Source: Shewanella atlantica (GTDB lineage Bacteria > Pseudomonadota > Gammaproteobacteria > Enterobacterales > Shewanellaceae). From it: a DNA stretch of 64,000 nt. Positions 62,501 to 64,000 of the stretch are shown here, piece after piece (positions within the stretch are counted from its first letter, which is position 1; each line of letters opens with the position of its first letter). Under the pieces are notes generated by a model, which saw only the letters and a program-made list of their open reading frames with translations, was not told the DNA's origin and searched no databases. The position numbers and the translations under genes are program-made. Where the stretch lies: assembly GCF_003966265.1 (NCBI RefSeq), contig NZ_RXNV01000018.1:1-64000 (forward strand), written 5' to 3'.

Positions 62501-62886
62501 CAGAGAACTACTTTGAAGATCTGATGCGCTTTGCTGAAGGTATGAAAGAAGAAGATGAACGGCATGTGCGCGAAGGCCTAACGGAAGACGAGTTAGAGGT
62601 TTATGACACGTTACGCAAAGATAAACTAACAAAAGCCGAAGAGCAAAAAGTCAAACTAGCTGCTAAACACCTGATAACTCGATTGTTAGACGAGCACCCT
62701 AAGGTACTAGTGCAAGACTGGTGGCAAGATAGTCAAACTCGTGAAATTGTAAAATCAGCAGTGGAAGAAGTCCTAGATGAAGACTTACCTGATTCATACA
62801 ATGTTGAAAGCTTTAAAGACAAGACTGATAAGATCTATGAGCTGATTTTGGATTTTGCAATTAAGGGCGATAAGTGGGTAGCTTAA
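59599..62886 (+). CDS. hsdR: Type I restriction endonuclease/translocase subunit
   Basis: 1095 residues. N-terminal nuclease with D159 (RRPDVIL) and E173-x-K175 (FVELKN); motor with Walker A QGSGKS (315-320), DEAH at 421-424, and FTGTPL. C-terminal helical region from about 800 as in HsdR. Separated from hsdM-hsdS by the ATPase/HNH pair. AGGGG ribosome site. HsdR translocates DNA and cuts unmethylated targets. Confidence 0.95.
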   Translation: MVKNFISEDNIEQAFVQRLQGLYGFDAINCFTSKPDNLNDGSNRKDKRDVILADRLLAACIKLNPTIPEEILNHQVISKVTNRRNSMSAIAANRELDELIRNGVNVEFDDGQGKKQHEVVKLINFNEKETDRSNDYLAVTQLWIKSSVQAPMAGYRRPDVILYVNGLPLVFVELKNSNVKLRSAYDDNLKSYKHDIPQLFHCNAFCILSNAIESKVGSFTAGWEHFFNWLRVESEKESVNRKEITHNATSLEYASAGLCQPKRLLDYVENFIIFHKETTKIVAQNHQFIGVNTAFKRFLNREQHDGKLGVFWHTQGSGKSFSMIFYARKIFRKVTGNFSFVVVTDRTDLDNQIYRNFLNTKTIKEKDAAQPSNSEEMRKFLGQNKKVVFTLIQKFRYDKGKSFPRLFDPEKEKREVIVMVDEAHRTQYKSLAENMRAGLQGAHYLAFTGTPLLGKERKTSSWFGDYVSEYNFQQAMDDQATVPLFYEKRVPEVLIQNDDLGEEFYQLLEDENLDDAQQEKLERKFSTEMEVIKRDSRLDTIAQDIVYHFPRRGYLGKAMVVSIDKFTVIKMYNKVQLQWKEEIKRLRGLVKSSANDIEKARFKKIIEYMKSVEMAVVFSDPKSDEEKFEKQGLDIKPHAKRLEQLDKHGHDIEYNFKDPEHPLQIVFVCAMWLTGFDAPTISTLYLDKPMKDHSLMQTIARANRVAAHKIKGHSGQFIEKKNGELVDYYNVFRNMKKALKDYAQGEDSEDEKPVQEKKELFVLLDEAIAETVGFCKEKDIDLQAIIDEGSVFQNIAKFEEFADILLRLDEWRKSFYVYDNTISSLYEACKPEIFKQKPRKLIAVIQYLRGVIETHVEQADIDDVTQKIAELLDESIVVDNEEVFTHKEHQAEYKIVQKGKKWDLSKIDFEKLKEDFKDVQYKNIEIAEIRSFIAEKLRRMLEQNHNRVDFAEKLQQIIDTYNAGGSSTENYFEDLMRFAEGMKEEDERHVREGLTEDELEVYDTLRKDKLTKAEEQKVKLAAKHLITRLLDEHPKVLVQDWWQDSQTREIVKSAVEEVLDEDLPDSYNVESFKDKTDKIYELILDFAIKGDKWVA

Positions 62887-62978
62887 GCTAGTAACATATT
62901 CCATGCATAAATAACCAACCTAATAACGAAGACAATCTTTACAATTAACTATCAATTAGTTAGCTTCTTTACACTAAA

Positions 62979-63022
62979 AAGTTTGTCTTCGTTTTATTCC
63001 AATAGTCTGCGTTATAATTCCA
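62979..63022 (-). repeat. Right-end repeats (putative TnsB sites)
   Basis: Two tandem copies on the minus strand, 63022-63001 and 63001-62979, starting TGGAATTATAACGCAGAC and TGGAATAAAACGAAGAC. They are inverted relative to the left-end copies. An extra, oppositely oriented AACGAAGACAATCTT is at 62925-62939, which could instead pair with the inner repeat as a hairpin downstream of hsdR. Confidence 0.65.
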
Positions 63023-63031
63023 TCAATATAT

Positions 63032-64000
63032 TTAAACAGCTTGTCCGGCTGCGACGCCGGATGACCAGGCCCACTGAAAGTTGAAGCCCCCCAGCCAGCC
63101 GCTAACGTCCATGACCTCGCCGATAAAGTAGAGACCTGATACGGATTTAGCTTCCATGGTTTTCGACGACAGCTCATCGGTATCTACGCCACCTAGAGTG
63201 ACCTCGGCGGTTCGATAACCTTCGGTGCCATTCATCAGTATCTCCCAGGATTCAAGATCGATAGCAAGCAGTTCAAGCTCGCTGTGGACCAACTGATTCA
63301 TCGCCTTATTAAGTAAAGATTCATCGAACAGGGCCTCAACCAGACGCTTAGGCAACCAATGACTTAGAGTGTTACGCAGGCTCTGTTTGGGATGATTGGC
63401 TAACACCAGTTCGATTGCGGCTCTGGCGTCGACACCCGGCAGCAAGTTGATGCTGATGGTTTCACCCGCTTTCCAGAAATTTGATATTTGCAAAATAGCC
63501 GGACCCGATAGCCCTCTATGGGTAAATAGCAGCGCCTCACTAAATTGAGTGCCATCTTTAGATGTGATCGTACTGGGAACGGCGATGCCTGACAGAGGTT
63601 CGAACTTCTGCTTTTGTTCACTATGCCAGGTAAAAGGCACCAAGCCTGCATGTGTAGGTAGCAGCTTTAAGCCAAACTGCTGAGCAATATGATAGCCGTA
63701 TGGACTTGCACCAAGCTTAGGCATTGATAGTCCACCGGTAGCCATGACGAGAGAGTCACATGTGTAGTGCTCTTTGTCTGTAACCAGCACGAACTGGCCC
63801 TGTTCATTTTGACTAATCTCACTAATTTCGGTGCGTAACTTGATCTGAGCTCCCGCCCATTCACACTCAGTCAGGAGCATGGTCACTATCTCTTTCGCCG
63901 AGTCATTGCAGAACAGCTGACCATGATCCCGTTCGTGGTATTCAATACCGTGGCGCTCGACTAAATCTATGAAGTCACTGCTTCGATACCTGGCCAAGGC
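63032..64000 (-). CDS. YhiN/HI0933-type FAD-dependent oxidoreductase, N-terminus off the window
   Basis: The C-terminal ~322 residues of a ~390-400-residue flavoprotein; the N-terminal FAD-binding Rossmann part is beyond the right edge. Family segments: DSLVMATGGLSMPKLGASPYGY (seen as VMATGGLSMPKLG), LLFTHRGLSGPAILQISNFW, GGVDTDELSSKTMEAKSV, and the final GLYFIGEVMDVSGWLGGFNFQWAWSSG (seen as GLYFIGEVMDVSG). Strand and stop position put its 3' end nine bases from the transposon right tip. Confidence 0.9.
   Translation of the reverse strand, partial: ALARYRSSDFIDLVERHGIEYHERDHGQLFCNDSAKEIVTMLLTECEWAGAQIKLRTEISEISQNEQGQFVLVTDKEHYTCDSLVMATGGLSMPKLGASPYGYHIAQQFGLKLLPTHAGLVPFTWHSEQKQKFEPLSGIAVPSTITSKDGTQFSEALLFTHRGLSGPAILQISNFWKAGETISINLLPGVDARAAIELVLANHPKQSLRNTLSHWLPKRLVEALFDESLLNKAMNQLVHSELELLAIDLESWEILMNGTEGYRTAEVTLGGVDTDELSSKTMEAKSVSGLYFIGEVMDVSGWLGGFNFQWAWSSGVAAGQAV

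Larger units (their letters stand above)
33484..63022. mobile_element. Tn7-like transposon, ~29.5 kb, inserted downstream of yhiN
   Basis: Contains tnsA-tnsB-tnsC and two TniQ-family genes on the minus strand plus defence cargo on both sides. The outer edges hold related ~22-base repeats in inverted orientation: left copies at 33484 and 33552, right copies at 63022 and 63001 (minus strand). Outermost left TGTAATTTAAACGAAGAC and right TGGAATTATAACGCAGAC agree at 14 of 18 positions. The right tip lies nine bases after the yhiN stop codon, the geometry expected of TnsD-directed insertion beyond a conserved gene. A 5-base target duplication was looked for and not found, so exact tips are provisional. 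Tn7-like status is firm from the genes; the boundaries are inferred. Confidence 0.75.

Noticed and set aside
33479..63027. Five-base target-site duplication for the Tn7-like element
   Set aside because: The flanks read ATCGG on the left and TCAAT on the right with the tips as drawn; shifting tips by one or two bases gives no match, so no duplication is claimed.

Overview
The window is gammaproteobacterial and most likely from a Shewanella species. This rests on the histidine-utilisation cluster (hutC-hutU-hutH with divergent hutI), the Shewanella-type MtnC, the CXXCH heme protein, the REP-like sequences and the general gene repertoire. About half is ordinary chromosome (roughly 2.1-33.5 kb). 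It is bounded on both sides by mobile DNA.

Left edge (1-1.87 kb): two genes of a gamma-mobile-trio (GMT) type island, a tyrosine recombinase (GmtY-like) and the start of a repeat-containing GmtZ-like protein. The island continues out of the window to the left. It abuts the first ~86 codons of a MarC/YhgN-family membrane protein gene that loses homology abruptly at about 1865, so the island probably interrupts that gene.

Core (2.3-33.5 kb): a ZIP-like permease, an NRDE protein, a heme-motif protein, an acyltransferase, a LysE exporter, a YbdG-like MscS channel, the hut cluster with a perfect palindromic HutC operator, envelope proteins, MtnC, several hotdog thioesterases, a long-chain acyl-CoA synthetase, a secreted TAP-type peptidase followed by a NatAB-like ABC exporter, a chemotaxis receptor, mog, and an NlpC/P60 lipoprotein gene that lacks an ATG start.

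Accessory block (33.48-63.02 kb): I interpret this as one ~29.5 kb Tn7-like transposon inserted immediately downstream of the stop codon of a YhiN/HI0933-type flavoprotein gene. The machinery is tnsA-tnsB-tnsC followed by two TniQ-family proteins, one short (301 aa) and one long and TnsD-like (534 aa). Related ~22-bp repeats sit at both outer edges in opposite orientation, spaced apart on the left and tandem on the right, as Tn7 TnsB sites are. The cargo is largely defence. It includes an anti-phage dCTP deaminase with a small upstream gene missed by simple ORF calling, an HNH nuclease, antitoxin-like genes, two uncharacterised two-gene modules, and an Mrr + type I restriction-modification operon. 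A Septu-like ATPase/HNH pair is nested between hsdS and hsdR. IS3-family debris and a duplicated gene tail show earlier rearrangements.

No CRISPR array, tRNA or rRNA gene was seen. All function calls come from reading motifs and family resemblance; no search was run.
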